Origin: Lineus longissimus
Lineage: Eukaryota; Nemertea; Pilidiophora; Heteronemertea; Lineidae
Direction: 5' to 3'
Length of the DNA stretch: 64,000 nucleotides
NCBI RefSeq assembly: GCF_910592395.1
Contig: NC_088315.1
Location: 12,404,501 to 12,468,500, forward strand
In this document: piece by piece, positions 32,766 to 43,027 of the stretch
Position numbering within the stretch: position 1 is the stretch's first letter
Layout: each line of letters starts with the position of its first letter
The notes under the pieces: generated by a model
Databases searched by the model: none
What the model was told of the DNA's origin: nothing
The model's input: only the letters and a program-made list of their open reading frames with translations
Position numbers and translations under genes: made by a program

Positions 32766-33299
32766 ATCTGTAACTCGTCGAGTTTCCGACCACTTGTCAG
32801 ACTTCGAATGTTGACATGGGTTAGGATTAAAGGGTCATCAGTGGCAGGCCCTGGGTTCGACTCAATGTCCCAAGCTAATAATAATAAGCGCAGGAGGAAA
32901 CACATCCGAACGTTATAATTTGTCAGTAGAATACTTAGAAGGAAAACACGAGCACAAGGACTAAACAGTTTGTTTACAGTTTTACAGTTTGAACAACACC
33001 TGAATAGATCTATTCTGGCTCTATATTCACAGAGCGAATTACCCATGGTCAAACACTAATTGGATATTATGTAGCGATTGGTAAAAAGGGCCAGGAATAT
33101 GGAGGGAAGGGTTATCGTTGTAAACCACAGCTGGTGAACAATGATTATGCATGTTGACAAGTTGACTGGAATCAGCATTAACAAAAAACAGTGGTGCAAA
33201 CTGAACAACGAATACAAGTATCAGTAGACAAAGTACTGAAAGAATACAAGTAGACAAAGCACATCTGGTCACAGTAGTAGACAGGATGAATGGCACCAT
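32766..33299 (-). pseudogene. LINE ORF2, N-terminal part with hydrophobic leader and 2A
   Basis: Two overlapping frames together form the ORF2 start. The first (33299-33039) has a hydrophobic run, STCILSVLCLLILVFVV. The second (33052 down) continues through RVFLLSILL and MCFLLRLLLLAWDIESNPGP, then ILTHVNIRSLTSGRKLDELQ, the N-terminal strand of the endonuclease. The Harbinger insertion at 32762 cuts it there. A frameshift separates the two frames. The leucine-rich stretch directly before the 2A motif is typical of functional 2A sequences. The true start codon is uncertain. Confidence 0.75.
32846..32869 (-). other. 2A-like ribosome-skipping motif, DIESNPGP
   Basis: Minus-strand codons read D-I-E-S-N-P-G-P, a perfect match to the DxExNPGP 2A consensus, preceded by LLLLAW. 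In known 2A sequences the ribosome skips the last Gly-Pro bond, releasing the upstream peptide and continuing with Pro. Here it would detach an N-terminal hydrophobic peptide from the endonuclease/reverse transcriptase. Related placements are documented in APE-type non-LTR elements of invertebrates. The motif is seen; activity is inferred. Confidence 0.88.
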
Positions 33300-33659
33300 G
33301 GTGGGTGGATAAAAAAAACAAACCCAGTGGACCTTAACATGACTACATTAAATTGAGCTGTAAGCATTACACTCCATTCGTAAATACATGAATGTATGAT
33401 TTCAATACTCATGTACATAAGAGGGCCCAAAAAAACCACCCAATGAGCTGAGGGAAAGTCTCAAAAGTATGTATATATACTTTGAAATGGATGGAGTCGT
33501 GAGCATGGGCATGATGTACAAAATGTACCATATGAGCGTGCATGAAGAAGTTACTAACAACAAAGATGCACTGAGCACGAAGTTTATGGGTAAAGTTAAT
33601 GAGACATGGATAGCTGAATATTGTAAAGTCGGTGGACTGAGGTAGTAGATTTATCAAAT
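33300..33659 (-). other. Spacer between LINE ORF1 and ORF2
   Basis: About 360 bp without a consistent frame; it may hold the eroded start of ORF2. The 82-codon frame at 33657-33409 is not recognisable. Confidence 0.4.
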
Positions 33660-34451
33660 TTACTTATGATTAAGACGGTCAATGTCATCAGAGTTTTTGA
33701 TCAGAATCTTTTGCCCATTTACATAAGCAAACAGTTGCCCATCGTTGGACCACGCGTTAGAAATAACCTTGGCTTTCCTGAGATCTATAAGTCTTTTTAG
33801 TAGCAGTAGTCTTCTGGAGGTCAGATCCTCGTTGATGAACACATTTGGATTCACTGTTTTTAGTTTTTTACGGTTTGAATAAACATTGAAGCGAGCAGAA
33901 TAATTAGTGAATCTAACTAGCAAGCCTAATTTGTCTTTGCCAGTTGGGTGTGCTCGATCAACATCTTTTAGAGTGAGGTTGACTCCCATCTTGGTATCAA
34001 GATCTACCACTTTCTTTGGGAAATCTTCATCAGGGCGGAATGGACCAAGTCCAGCTATGCGTAGGGAAGGCCGTTTAGAGTACTGCTCCAACTCCTCTAA
34101 CTTTGACTCTAGGGACTCCACCTTGTCTTTAGCCGAGTCAGTGATGGCGAGAGCTTCATCAAGGCGGTCTGACAGGAGCATAACGTTGTTCTCCAACTTC
34201 AATATGATCAGATCTTTCGAGTCGATATGCTCCTTCAAGTCACTTAGTTCCCATTTTAGTTCCCGTTTGAGTTCCCGATTTTCGGTTTTTACATCCAGAC
34301 GAAGGTCCATTTGCTCTTTGAACCATACTTTCAGACTCGATATCTCCACGCTATCTAGAAGTGGTTTTTTAGCATACTCCGGTGAATCCATGTGAGAATT
34401 TTGTGTACGGTCCTGTTGTTTGCGAGTAACACCACGTTGAGGAGTTGCCAT
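33660..34451 (-). CDS. LINE ORF1 protein (coiled coil plus nucleic-acid-binding domain)
   Basis: An intact 263-codon frame starting MATPQRGVTRKQQDRTQN. Residues about 45-125 form a long charged coiled coil (LKVWFKEQMDLRL...LESKLEELEQYSKR) for trimer formation. It is followed by RPSLRIAGLGPFRPDED and a region with DVDRAHPTGKDKLGLLVRF and VFINEDLTSRRLLLLKRL, which follows the pattern of the L1-type ORF1 RRM and C-terminal domain ('R-x-G-K...I-V-x-F', 'Y-x-N-E-D-L-T'). The protein would coat element RNA and act as a nucleic-acid chaperone. It is the only undamaged frame of this LINE and lies directly upstream of ORF2 on the same strand. Confidence 0.88.
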   Translation of the reverse strand: MATPQRGVTRKQQDRTQNSHMDSPEYAKKPLLDSVEISSLKVWFKEQMDLRLDVKTENRELKRELKWELSDLKEHIDSKDLIILKLENNVMLLSDRLDEALAITDSAKDKVESLESKLEELEQYSKRPSLRIAGLGPFRPDEDFPKKVVDLDTKMGVNLTLKDVDRAHPTGKDKLGLLVRFTNYSARFNVYSNRKKLKTVNPNVFINEDLTSRRLLLLKRLIDLRKAKVISNAWSNDGQLFAYVNGQKILIKNSDDIDRLNHK

Positions 34452-34600
34452 TAGAATCTATGAGACGACCCCCAGGAGGGAAAAGACATTCGTGTTTGAA
34501 GTAACAGGTTGACAAAATGAGGTCCAAAAAGCTAAAACTCACAGCTGCATTTTTCTGGAAAGTTACACTGTCCACTTAGGCTTATGTATCCATTCTAAGT

Positions 34601-35131
34601 ATACATTGGTGAAAGTATGACTGCAGAGCCTGCTTTGAAGACTCCAATTTTACAGGAGCACTTGCTCTTGCCTTCCACTGCTAACCGCCATCTATTTTGT
34701 CTCTCTTGTCCCTTTCCCGTCTACAACTGGCCAAGATAAATACTATTAAATATTCAACCCGAGTAATGACAATAGGACTACCTTTGCATTCCCCGACTCA
34801 CCCCACACCAACATACACTCAGATGGCACTCCAATAATATGTAAACCGTTTCTCAGGAGTCTACGATAGTCTCCAAGTTTCAGATGCTGACCCTCGCATC
34901 GAAAATCCAGTATTTGGTTCGGCTGAAGGAACATCAACCTTTCATTAGATTTAAGGCTGCCCTATTAGTAAAAGACAGGATAAAAGCACTACCTGAAACG
35001 CTGCTTAATGTTACCATTAACCTAGATATTTTAAAGGTACCTTCTTGATATGCCCTGCTCTTAAAGTGACCGTCATCAGGATGCCATTAGCACTAATGGA
35101 ACTATATTATGCTTTATGATATAGGCGCCTG
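34601..35131. repeat. Fragments of Harbinger-related repeats
   Basis: 34845-34977 matches 19075-19207 in the same orientation. 34978-35127 contains 'actacctgaaacgctgc' and 'ttaacctagatatttt', as in the end of Harbinger copy 2 (44846-44890 and 45843-45862). It finishes with TTTATGATATAGGCGCC, the inverted terminus of the 18684/19210 repeats. CTG at 35129-35131 is the target duplication of Harbinger copy 2. Confidence 0.65.
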
Positions 35132-35477
35132 GGACCTGTTTCATAAAACTTTTTAACAGACTTCCTTCAAGGTACCATGAAGGAAGGATATAACTTCTAT
35201 TTAAAGCTGCGTATTAAAAGCGTTTCATAACTCGTTTTTACTCTGCCATTGCATTAAATTTAACAGGTCTGCCATTAATAAATGATTGTATGGTGTACCT
35301 CATTGGTGAAAAAAAAATTAATCGAACGCAGAGTGATTTATTGTGTTGAGATTCGTAATACATGATCGGGCCGTGGCAAAATGTGTCAATATCAGTGTCT
35401 TTGGTTACTATACACTATATGAATGCCCTTTCGACATACGAAACGTCCTTTCCATGCATTAACTCTGTGCCGGGAAC

Positions 35478-35545
35478 ATGGCCAAGAGACAGCGATCTCG
35501 CAATTGGACTGATACTGAATTTGATGTTTTAGTGGAGTTCTATTC
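35478..35545 (+). pseudogene. 5' remnant of Harbinger Myb/SANT-like gene, copy 2
   Basis: Starts MAKRQRSRNWTDTEFDVLVE, clearly related to the copy 1 start (MTTKRGRAKNWTDDEVGILL), but the similarity stops after about 22 codons. The following sequence is the 3' end of the transposase on the other strand, so an internal deletion joined Myb exon 1 to the transposase tail. It contains only the start of the first Myb-like helix and cannot be functional. Confidence 0.75.
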
Positions 35546-35652
35546 AGAACTCAATTACACGCTGGCGAATTTGATTGCCGTTCACATCCATGTCTCGAGG
35601 AGGAAAGTCATCATCCCCTGCGTCATCATCAGAGTCCTCGTCATCATCGTCA
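35544..35652 (-). pseudogene. Harbinger transposase copy 2, C-terminal tail (separated by insertion)
   Basis: Minus-strand codons encode an acidic tail (DDDEDSDDDAGDDDFPPRDM) and VNGNQIRQRVIEF before TGA at 35546-35544. This matches the end of copy 1 (DAGDDEFPPRYNDMNGNQIR). It is cut off from the main transposase frame at 38853 by the 'CAGTCAG' element, and reading continues in frame across the two sides once the 4-bp duplication is counted once. Confidence 0.85.
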
Positions 35653-36882
35653 CAGTCAGTTGGCCGCGCCCCCGTTCGCAGCGCCAAAAGAGCGTTTCTC
35701 TCTGCGTTGCGCTGCTACTGTCACCTATCGGTAAAAATTTGGTACTAACTCGCGCCATATTTGTGGCAGATACTAAAACCTCTGTAGCATGCACGACTGT
35801 TCGGGGAGAGCGATTGATCAAAGATGGCGAAATTGTAAGTTTTTGAAAGAAAAAATTGGTGTTTATTTCATCAAATTCCAAGCAAAATCAACCGAGTTTG
35901 ATCAATTTTTCGAAAGATGATATTTTCGCAATCTTCGCTGAACATACCTCACTCAAAGATATTTTCCAGCTTTGCGGCGATATTTGGTAAATTGATATTT
36001 TGTGAAGTGGTTGACCATGTGCGCCTTGGTGGCACAAAGAGTAGGATCTTATGGAAAGATAATGAATAAGTTCATGCAAGGAATGAAGTGAACGCCATGG
36101 TTCCAAAAACGTGACTAACTATAATTCATAAAACAAGACAAAAGGTTACAATAATATTACAAACAATTAACATGATTGGTCAATATTAAAGAGGGTGTGA
36201 TCGTATAGTGATAAAGATTAAGGAAGCTGTCAATCATGACATGAGTGGAGGATTAATACATTATACAAGACAAGTGATGGGCACCAGTTACCACAGACCA
36301 ATCCAAAATGAATTCACATCTTTTAAAACATTTGAGTACCCGGTTTCCTAAATATTTCTTTTTTGGCACTTAATTTGGTGATTTTTCGAAGAAATCTCAT
36401 TAATTTTTTATGACGTTTTGGATCACGTGATGTTAATCAAGCCGTTTTTCGCGGCAATTGCGTGCACGACGCGATATTGTAAAAATATTTTAATGCACAG
36501 CGTGTCTCAAAAAAATTGTGGTTAAAAGTGAGAATGGCATGATTGTAGCCTGTTTGAGTTCTGTTGATGAATATGCTTAGTCTGACTATAATTTCTACAA
36601 CTTGTGGCCAAATGACCAGATGATTTTGAGCCTTTTGATAAAGCTACTGGTAGAATAGTCATCATATCAGACATGTCAGAGTGACAGTGACTGACTGACT
36701 GAGCGTTATGTTATGTTATGAGACTGGAGGTATGTCATGTGTTCCACCATATCGTCATTGATATTGACCAGGAATACGATCGATTTGTGTGGATGTGCTC
36801 AAACAGTAATGCTTCACTTCCGAACAGATCCAGGTGACTGAGATGTTACTACTACTACATTGTTGGGCAATCCGACTGATTC

Positions 36883-37290
36883 TTAATTCAGAAATTTCTC
36901 TGTATATCCTCTGTGAAAATAAACTTTCTCATAATGATATTGTTTGTTTGGTAGTTTAAGTTGCCTATGTTTAGGCACTTTTTTGCGAGATTTGCCTGTA
37001 AAAGGCTGCCATAGTTCAGGAAAAGAAATCATATACACATTACAATGTGGATCTTCACGGTCCAAAACACCAGGGCCTACTAAGTGACATGGCTCAATAA
37101 TAGGCATTGTCTGGTAATTTTGGACGACCTTTGGATGGATAGTTTATTTTCCCTGACCCTGGCCTGGGTCTGAACGGGCTTCCAAGCCATCAATGATGCT
37201 TATAAAGCCGGGAATAGCCTCATCAGTACCCCTACAAGAGTTATTTTGTGCCAGACATCGCGCACAGAACCTACCATCATCTCATTTTTA
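36883..37290 (-). pseudogene. Coding remnant of the 'CAGTCAG' element (unrecognised protein)
   Basis: Minus-strand translation of about 37290-37100 gives DDGRFCARCLAQNNSCRGTD, then EAIPGFISIIDGLEARSDPG and KINYPSKGRPKLPDNAYY before a stop. Copy 1 (1-118) preserves the first part with only replacements such as K for R and H for P, which suggests former coding constraint. A second frame (37107-36883) continues with EPCHLVGPGVLDREDPHCNV and a basic end KSRKKVPKHRQLKLPNKQYH. A frameshift near 37105 could join them. No catalytic motif or family is recognised. It may be an exon of a transposase or an accessory protein. Confidence 0.4.
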
Positions 37291-37371
37291 GAGTCACTGT
37301 ATCAGTAAAAGATAATACCAAAAAGCTGATAAAGTATGTAATTTGAGCAGCATGACCAATGCCAGTGTTAA

Positions 37372-37771
37372 GGCCATGGGAATGATTAATCCTGTTTACC
37401 GTCCGAGAGATTTAAAAAGACGATGAGGCTTTTTTCATTTTTCATTATTCATTATCGATTTACAGTCTGATTTACTGGTCAAAACACGCGATTCAGCAAC
37501 TTCCAGTAAATGGAAATCAGGTCTGTCATCAACATGAGGCATTAAAAAAGTGTCATTATTATGATGAAGAGCCTACCCTGCCAAGTTTTTATTTTGTTTT
37601 TCAATCATTTAAGTAAAGGTAAAGATGAACCACTGGAAAGATTATTTAAATAAAAAAATTATGGCAACAATAAAATAAATATATTTTTTTTTAAAAAATG
37701 AAAATATTTCATGTTCGCTCAGAACCCATGCGGGAGGTGGACGGTAAACAGGATTAATAATTCCCATGGCC
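37372..37771. mobile_element. 400-bp MITE, TAA target duplication, GGCCATGGGAAT ends
   Basis: The left end GGCCATGGGAATGATTAATC and the right end (its near-perfect inverse, about 33 bp) are flanked by TAA at 37369-37371 and 37772-37774. The empty site is present in the same window at 207-209, in the other 'CAGTCAG' copy. TAA duplications and GG-starting ends fit a Harbinger-type MITE, although the ends differ from the Harbinger copies here. Confidence 0.95.
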
Positions 37772-38852
37772 TAAAGGTGTAAACTTAACCTATTACAGGA
37801 CATCTTCCTGCAAGATTGTGATTGGTTTAACTTGAAGTTTGTCATCAATTTGTCTGTTGTAAATGTACATCCATGCTGTTGTCATTCAGGAAAAATCTGC
37901 TTTATCTTTCAGCTAATACTTTCACTTCTCCAGTCAATCGGGTTTGATGAACATGTCAAGCTGTTGAATGGTGTAAACAATCACTAGCAAATAACGTCAC
38001 GAATGAAAATAAGTTTGATTCCTTCCACTTGAAAAGTTCAACAGCACCACTTGCAAGAATTTGAATTTGGCATTGTGTTTTACACCCTTCAACAATTGAC
38101 TGTCTGTTTGTTATTAGTGTTCTTGTTTCAATTGTAGTGTTTCACTGTTAAAGAGTTTCAAGATGCAGAAGAGAGGATTAGTTATCTTTAATGTTAAGTT
38201 TCTTCTTTGCATCATTTTGTCATTAAATTAGGGCAATGGTGGTCTCATGAAAGGAGGGATGGGCTATTGGACAAGTTTTCATAATCAGTATTCTAGAACA
38301 CGTTTTGTAGCGATGGTGGCGATCCTAGTGTTCGGGCCTCTTCGACTCAACTTCGGGTTTGGTCGGAACCTAAATCCGGCTGCAACATTTTCTGATAAAA
38401 ATCAGAGGCAATTTAAACGTATTTTCCAGCCGTGCGACGGAAATAGTCATTTTTACTATCGTGTTATTCAGTCAAAGATACATATAACAATAAATATCAG
38501 TCATTACCTCTGAGCACGCGCGATGTTTTTGATGAGTTACGTGCATTTATTCAACAAAATTACGTGAAAAAATTGCAATTTTTTTTTGGGCGACGACCGC
38601 TGTTCAAAGTAACGTCAACAGCAAACCTCAGGACTTTTTACACTTTTTTCTTAACGAAACTACTAATTAATGTTTCATCTAGAATAATATGTTCCGTTTA
38701 CATGTCATTCAGAAAGGTTTTGGCAAGTTTAGGATCGATTTCCGACTTCATATTTTTCACGCCTAAATGTACGCGATAATGAGCTCGTAATGATGACGTC
38801 ATAGCGCAGAGAGAATTACGCGGAAATGGGGGCGCGGCCAACTGACTGGTCA

Positions 38853-39777
38853 TTGGCATCTGAATCCTCCACTAAGGGCAATCTATCCCGGACAGCAATG
38901 TTGTGGAGTAGGCAGCAGGACTGAATAATAATGCTTGCCATTTGTGGTGTGTACTGAATCTCCTTGCGGAGGCATCTGAACCGTTGCTTTAGGAGACCGT
39001 TGCAACGTTCTATGATGCATCTGGCTCTTATTAGCATCCACTGGAATGCCCTTTCCTGTCTGGTTTGGGCATTGGCAAGAGGTGTCAGAAGCCACCTCTT
39101 GCAAGGATACCCCGAGTCTCCCAACATCCAACCATTCGGTGGTTTGTTTTTTTTAATGCCTGGATAAGGGTTGAACCGTGGAGAATGAAGGCGTCATTAG
39201 ACCCTCCTGGAAAACGTGCCACACAGTTATTTATGATCATATCCCAATCACAAACTAGCATGACATTAATGCTGTGGTATCCTTTCCGATTGATATACAC
39301 GTTTTCGTTGATGTGAGGCATGCGTATACGACAATGGGTCCCATCGATCGATCCAATTACTCTTGGAAAACCTGTGTTATCAAAAAAATTGGTTTTGACC
39401 TTCTGGAGGTCCCTCTCGAAGTGAACGTGTTGGTCAATGCATGCTGCAAACGCGGATGACACAGCGCCAATATACCTCGATTTTGTCGCAATGCTCACAT
39501 GGTGAATATCACCGATACTAGATTGTTCATGTCCGGTTGCGAAATATCGTAATGCTATGCACACTTGCAATGATACTGGGAGGGCGTCATTTCTCTGAGT
39601 ATGATGCTCCAACTCCTCCGACAGCTGACGACAAAAATCGAAACATAAGTTCTTCGGGAAACGATATCTCTTGATGAATAAATCATCTCTCATGGAATAC
39701 AGCGGATTGAATCGATCCCTGAATACCCGTTCTCGTCGAAGATTTCGCCTATTCCGTTCCTGAATCAAGCCCAACAT
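38853..39777 (-). pseudogene. HARBI1-like Harbinger transposase, copy 2
   Basis: Starts MLGLIQERNRRNLRRERVFR at 39777. Its catalytic residues match copy 1: Asp in RVIGSIDGTHCRI, Asp in MLGDSGYPCKRW, Glu in CIIERCNGLLKQRF. A frameshift lies in an A-run (plus-strand T-run at about 39147-39155), between the first and second catalytic residues, so the protein appears as two overlapping frames. The C-terminal tail is displaced to 35652-35544 by the 'CAGTCAG' insertion. Where copy 1 has a stop (29636-29638), this copy has a Cys codon (FPKNLCFDFCRQL), which shows that stop is a mutation. Inactive. Confidence 0.92.
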
Positions 39778-39859
39778 GATTCCACGTTTACCCTGGACGA
39801 AGTCCTCGCGACTAAAGGAACTCTAGACTACCTTGAGGTTTAAAGGAACCGAATAAAAT

Positions 39860-40069
39860 AAAGACAAGCCTATCGGCGTCTGATTCACAATGTGGTTTGT
39901 GAGGAGTGTCATAGTCGTCAACAGTGTAGCTTACGTATTTCGAAGACCAGTGGAATTGGCGGCGTCAAATTATTAGTGAAATTTATAATTTACAAATTAC
40001 AAATCGTTTATTGAAACCGTGTAAGATGAAAGTACAATGACCATAAGCATGATGAACTAAATAACTGGT
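39860..40069. other. Start of mixed insertion within Harbinger copy 2
   Basis: Similarity to the Harbinger copy 1 leader fades here and returns near 44835, so roughly 5 kb has been inserted. No clean inverted ends or target duplication mark it. Confidence 0.35.
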
Positions 40070-40700
40070 GTGACATTGTTGTGGATTTGGTGGTGTGCAG
40101 CTGGAGGAGTGGACAATGTCACAACCAGGGTTCCTACATTATATACAGTGGAACCTCCGTTAGTAGACACCTCTCTATTAAAGACAACCTTTCCAATAAG
40201 GACACTAGTTTTGGTTCCAAATTGGTTGTTTCCATTCAATTTTGACTTCTCTAATCAGTCTTTGGGTGTTCCGAATGCTTGACACATTTCGAACATGTTT
40301 TGGTTGGAAACAACCCTACAGTCTTACACTTATGGCTGAATGAATGACAGTGCATTTTCGTGAAAGCTCGGTGACGAAATGCTGCGACACTATTCGTCAC
40401 CAACATATTTGATGGGTGGTGCCATCTGCACAAAGGACGATGAATTAAATAACTGATGTGACATTGTCGCTGCATTTGCAGGTGTCCACATCGAGGAGTA
40501 GATGATGTCACGACATGTACCAGGGTTTGTACTTTCATATACAGTGGACCTACTTTTTGTGGACACCTTTCTATTGAGGACAACCTCTTTAATAAGGACA
40601 GTAGTTTTTGGTTCCAAATTGGTTGTTTCCATTCAACTCGACTTCTCAGTTTAGGACACCTCTCTGTTAAAACAGCACTTTTCAGTCCCTGGGGCATTTC
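40070..40700. repeat. Tandem pair of pogo/Tigger-type terminal sequences
   Basis: Two direct copies about 385 bp apart contain 'tacagtgga(a/c)cct' (40150 and 40540), 'tattaaagacaacct'-type words and 'ggttccaaattggttgtttcc' (40214 and 40610). CAGTGGAACCTCC starts are typical of pogo/Tigger-family inverted repeats. A third, diverged copy is at about 60490-60640. Non-coding. Confidence 0.65.
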
Positions 40701-41539
40701 TGGAAATTTCATGCTATAGAGCAATTGGTTCAGCTAAGTGACAAGAACAGTACTATAAGACGGTTTTAAAAAGTTGAAAATTATTTATTTAAATGACATA
40801 TGAATGGTTCAGCAGTAATTGGCAGTGTGCATTATGTAATGAAATATGATTTACATAATATAACATTTTTGTGACAAATAGTACAGATGATGGATAAATC
40901 GATACAGTGGATAGCTGTTAGAATATGCAATACATGCAATAGCATTTGTTTTTATTGAGATTTTGCGAGAACCAAGTGGTATTTTGACAAGATAATAGAA
41001 AGCCAATAACACTACAAGAACATGACTTCAATACATTGACATAGTAGTACTTGGTATACTAAAAATATTCAAAGATGGGTATCTTGAGTTAAAGTACAAG
41101 ATGTATGAATGAAGGAGGCACTCTGGTAAGAAATGGTGTCGCTAATGAAAGATTAGAACAGTCCGTCTCAACCTGCCAAGCTCAGAGCGACATGCGCCTG
41201 GTTTTGCTGTGACGGGTCACATATACAAAGTTTACATAAAACAAGATTTGTATGTTTATTTAGGAGGAGTACAAAAGTTGTATATAAAATGCCGACTTCA
41301 TTATGATTTATAGGACACAAAATTTGACATGACAGCATTTTATAAAATATGAATAATCTATAATGAGAATAGTTTTGTAGCACCAATGATTTGAAAATAC
41401 TGAATTTATTTATTGCATGAATAGAACACAAAAAACAGGATGATTACATGATTGTCACATGCGTGAAATATATTGTCATGGATGGGCATTGGGAACAAAA
41501 AGAATTGCTGTTATCAGCTGCATTGGTAGCGATTGCTTT
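40701..41539. other. No gene seen
   Basis: AT-rich sequence with no credible frame or repeat boundary. Confidence 0.35.
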
Positions 41540-41975
41540 AGCTGATTTTCAGAAACTGACAGGAATGAGAATGTTGATATAGTGTTGAAAAAATATTTTT
41601 ATAACATACATTGCATTCAAATAACACTAAGAAGTAGACGAGTACTAATTTCGCACACTTGAAAATATTTGGACATTGACTGCCACTGGTAGTGGTAGTA
41701 GAGTAATTACATGCCATCAGCAGCACTAATTCAGACAGTTTTCGCTGTGCTTCAGTAACTGACTGGAATGACTAAGTTTGATTGTGCTGAAATGATACAT
41801 AATAACGTACATTGCATAAACAAAATGATTACAAGATTTGTACTGTCTTGAAATATATGGACAGGGACAGTCACTGGAAGTTTGACATGCCATCAGTTGC
41901 ACTGCTCCCGACAGTTTTCACTGTGCTTCAGTAACTGACTGGAATGACTAAGTTTGATTGTTCTGTATTTGCCTC
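41540..41975. repeat. Tandem repeat, ~178-bp unit, two to three copies
   Basis: 'gacagttttc(g/a)ctgtgcttca' followed by gtaactgactggaatgacta occurs at 41733 and 41911, 178 bases apart. The intervening elements ('acattgcat', 'cttgaaaatatttggaca', 'catgccatcag') appear in the same order in a more diverged copy at about 41560-41732. No coding function. Confidence 0.8.
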
Positions 41976-42816
41976 CATTTGGATTTTGTGAACAAAAGTT
42001 ACTAACCTTGTGTAATTGAAGTGTCGAATTCGCCTTGGTCGAAATGATAATACAGTAAATAAATCTATTGAATGTTGCTGAAAAGAAAACAGTACGTTAG
42101 AAGCCATGTACATGATAACACCACCACCACCATTATCAATATCATCACAAGTCAACTGGGGAATATGTGTGATATTTGTTCAAAACTTGCGTATATGGTA
42201 TTTGCAGGTCTATTGTATTGTAACATATTTTTCACTTTCAAAATTAACTTTTTTACTAGAAATTATGAATCAATACTAACCGTAAGAAGCGTATGAAATT
42301 ACAGAAGGCCTTCGTCGAAAAATGTAATGTACTTGTACTCATTCGTGTCATTAAACCTGAAAGCAGCACAGCATAACAGTGAAATTACCGTGACATCAAT
42401 GGATGTCAAACTAACGTAGTGACGTAAATTTGAATTCGAAGTGCACAAATTCACAATTAAGGTTTCGAACACATTGAGAACTGAAAAACTTCATACAAAT
42501 GCTTTCACACCAATGATATGATTGTGGCGCTCCTGATGAGGTATCGCCCTCTGCTAAGCAGCTTTGGTCGTAACTAGGGTAAATGTTTTTTTCAAGTGAT
42601 ATGAGCGATGCAATACCTTAGTTTCCACCAGCGCCACGTAGCAGTCAATGAAGTTGTGCTGGTACTCCATAAACGTCATGCTTCAAATTTGAAGAAATTA
42701 ATATTACCTTCATCAAGTACGTAATAATATTACACCAGGCCTTTGTCGAAAATGTAGATCTCGAAGTCTAACTGTAATGAAAGAAAACATCAATGTGACA
42801 ATATGGTCTACTATGT
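41976..42816. other. No gene seen
   Basis: Short frames only. A (CAC)n-like run is at about 42120-42134. '...aaatgtaatgtacttg' (42320) and '...aaaatgtagatctcg' (42748) hint at an older duplication. Confidence 0.35.
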
Positions 42817-43027
42817 ATGAGGGGGAGAACGGGTATTTCGGGACACTGGGATGGGCCGAAAATAACTGTCGGGATTCGGGATAGACACCCTTATTTTAGC
42901 GGGATTCGAGACAAGCCGTGTTTTGCGTCACGATTCGGCTAAAATTGCGTATTGGGAAACGGGATAAGCCTTTTTTCCTAACGGGACGTCGAGACAGTTA
43001 CCCCCCCTTCCCCGTTCCCACCCTCAT
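42817..43027. mobile_element. Small inverted-repeat element (211 bp), possible MITE
   Basis: The left end ATGAGGGGGAGAACGGGTAT and the right end (inverse of ATGAGGGTGGGAACGGGGAA) match at most positions. The interior repeats GGGATTCGGGAT, GGGATTCGAGAC and ACGGGATAAGCC-type words. No definite target duplication. Confidence 0.5.

Larger units (their letters stand above)
25809..34600 (-). mobile_element. CR1-type LINE with 2A motif (nested insertions, 5' edge approximate)
   Basis: In minus-strand order: ORF1 (34451-33660), spacer, the start of ORF2 with a DxExNPGP 2A motif (32869-32846), endonuclease, reverse transcriptase and a C-terminal Cys/His motif ending at 25825. It is interrupted by a Harbinger element (29244-32762) and a SINE (26764-27067). 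Its 3' end abuts the (TTA)n tail of the opposing LINE fragment. It has several stops and frameshifts and is inactive. The 5' end is placed near 34600 because unrelated repeats begin after that. Confidence 0.85.
35653..38848. mobile_element. 'CAGTCAG' DNA transposon, complete copy (4-bp TSD GTCA)
   Basis: The termini are inverted: CAGTCAGTTGGCCGCGCCCC at the left, and the right end is its reverse complement with about 24 bp matching. GTCA flanks both ends (35649-35652 and 38849-38852). Its interior from 37163 on is the direct repeat of 1-1292. It contains traces of minus-strand coding sequence around 36883-37290. The 4-bp duplication and CAG start do not by themselves identify a superfamily. 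It is inserted in the acidic tail of the Harbinger transposase. Confidence 0.9.

Noticed and set aside
33907-34395. 162-codon plus frame
   Set aside because: Serine/arginine-rich antisense of the ORF1 coiled coil.
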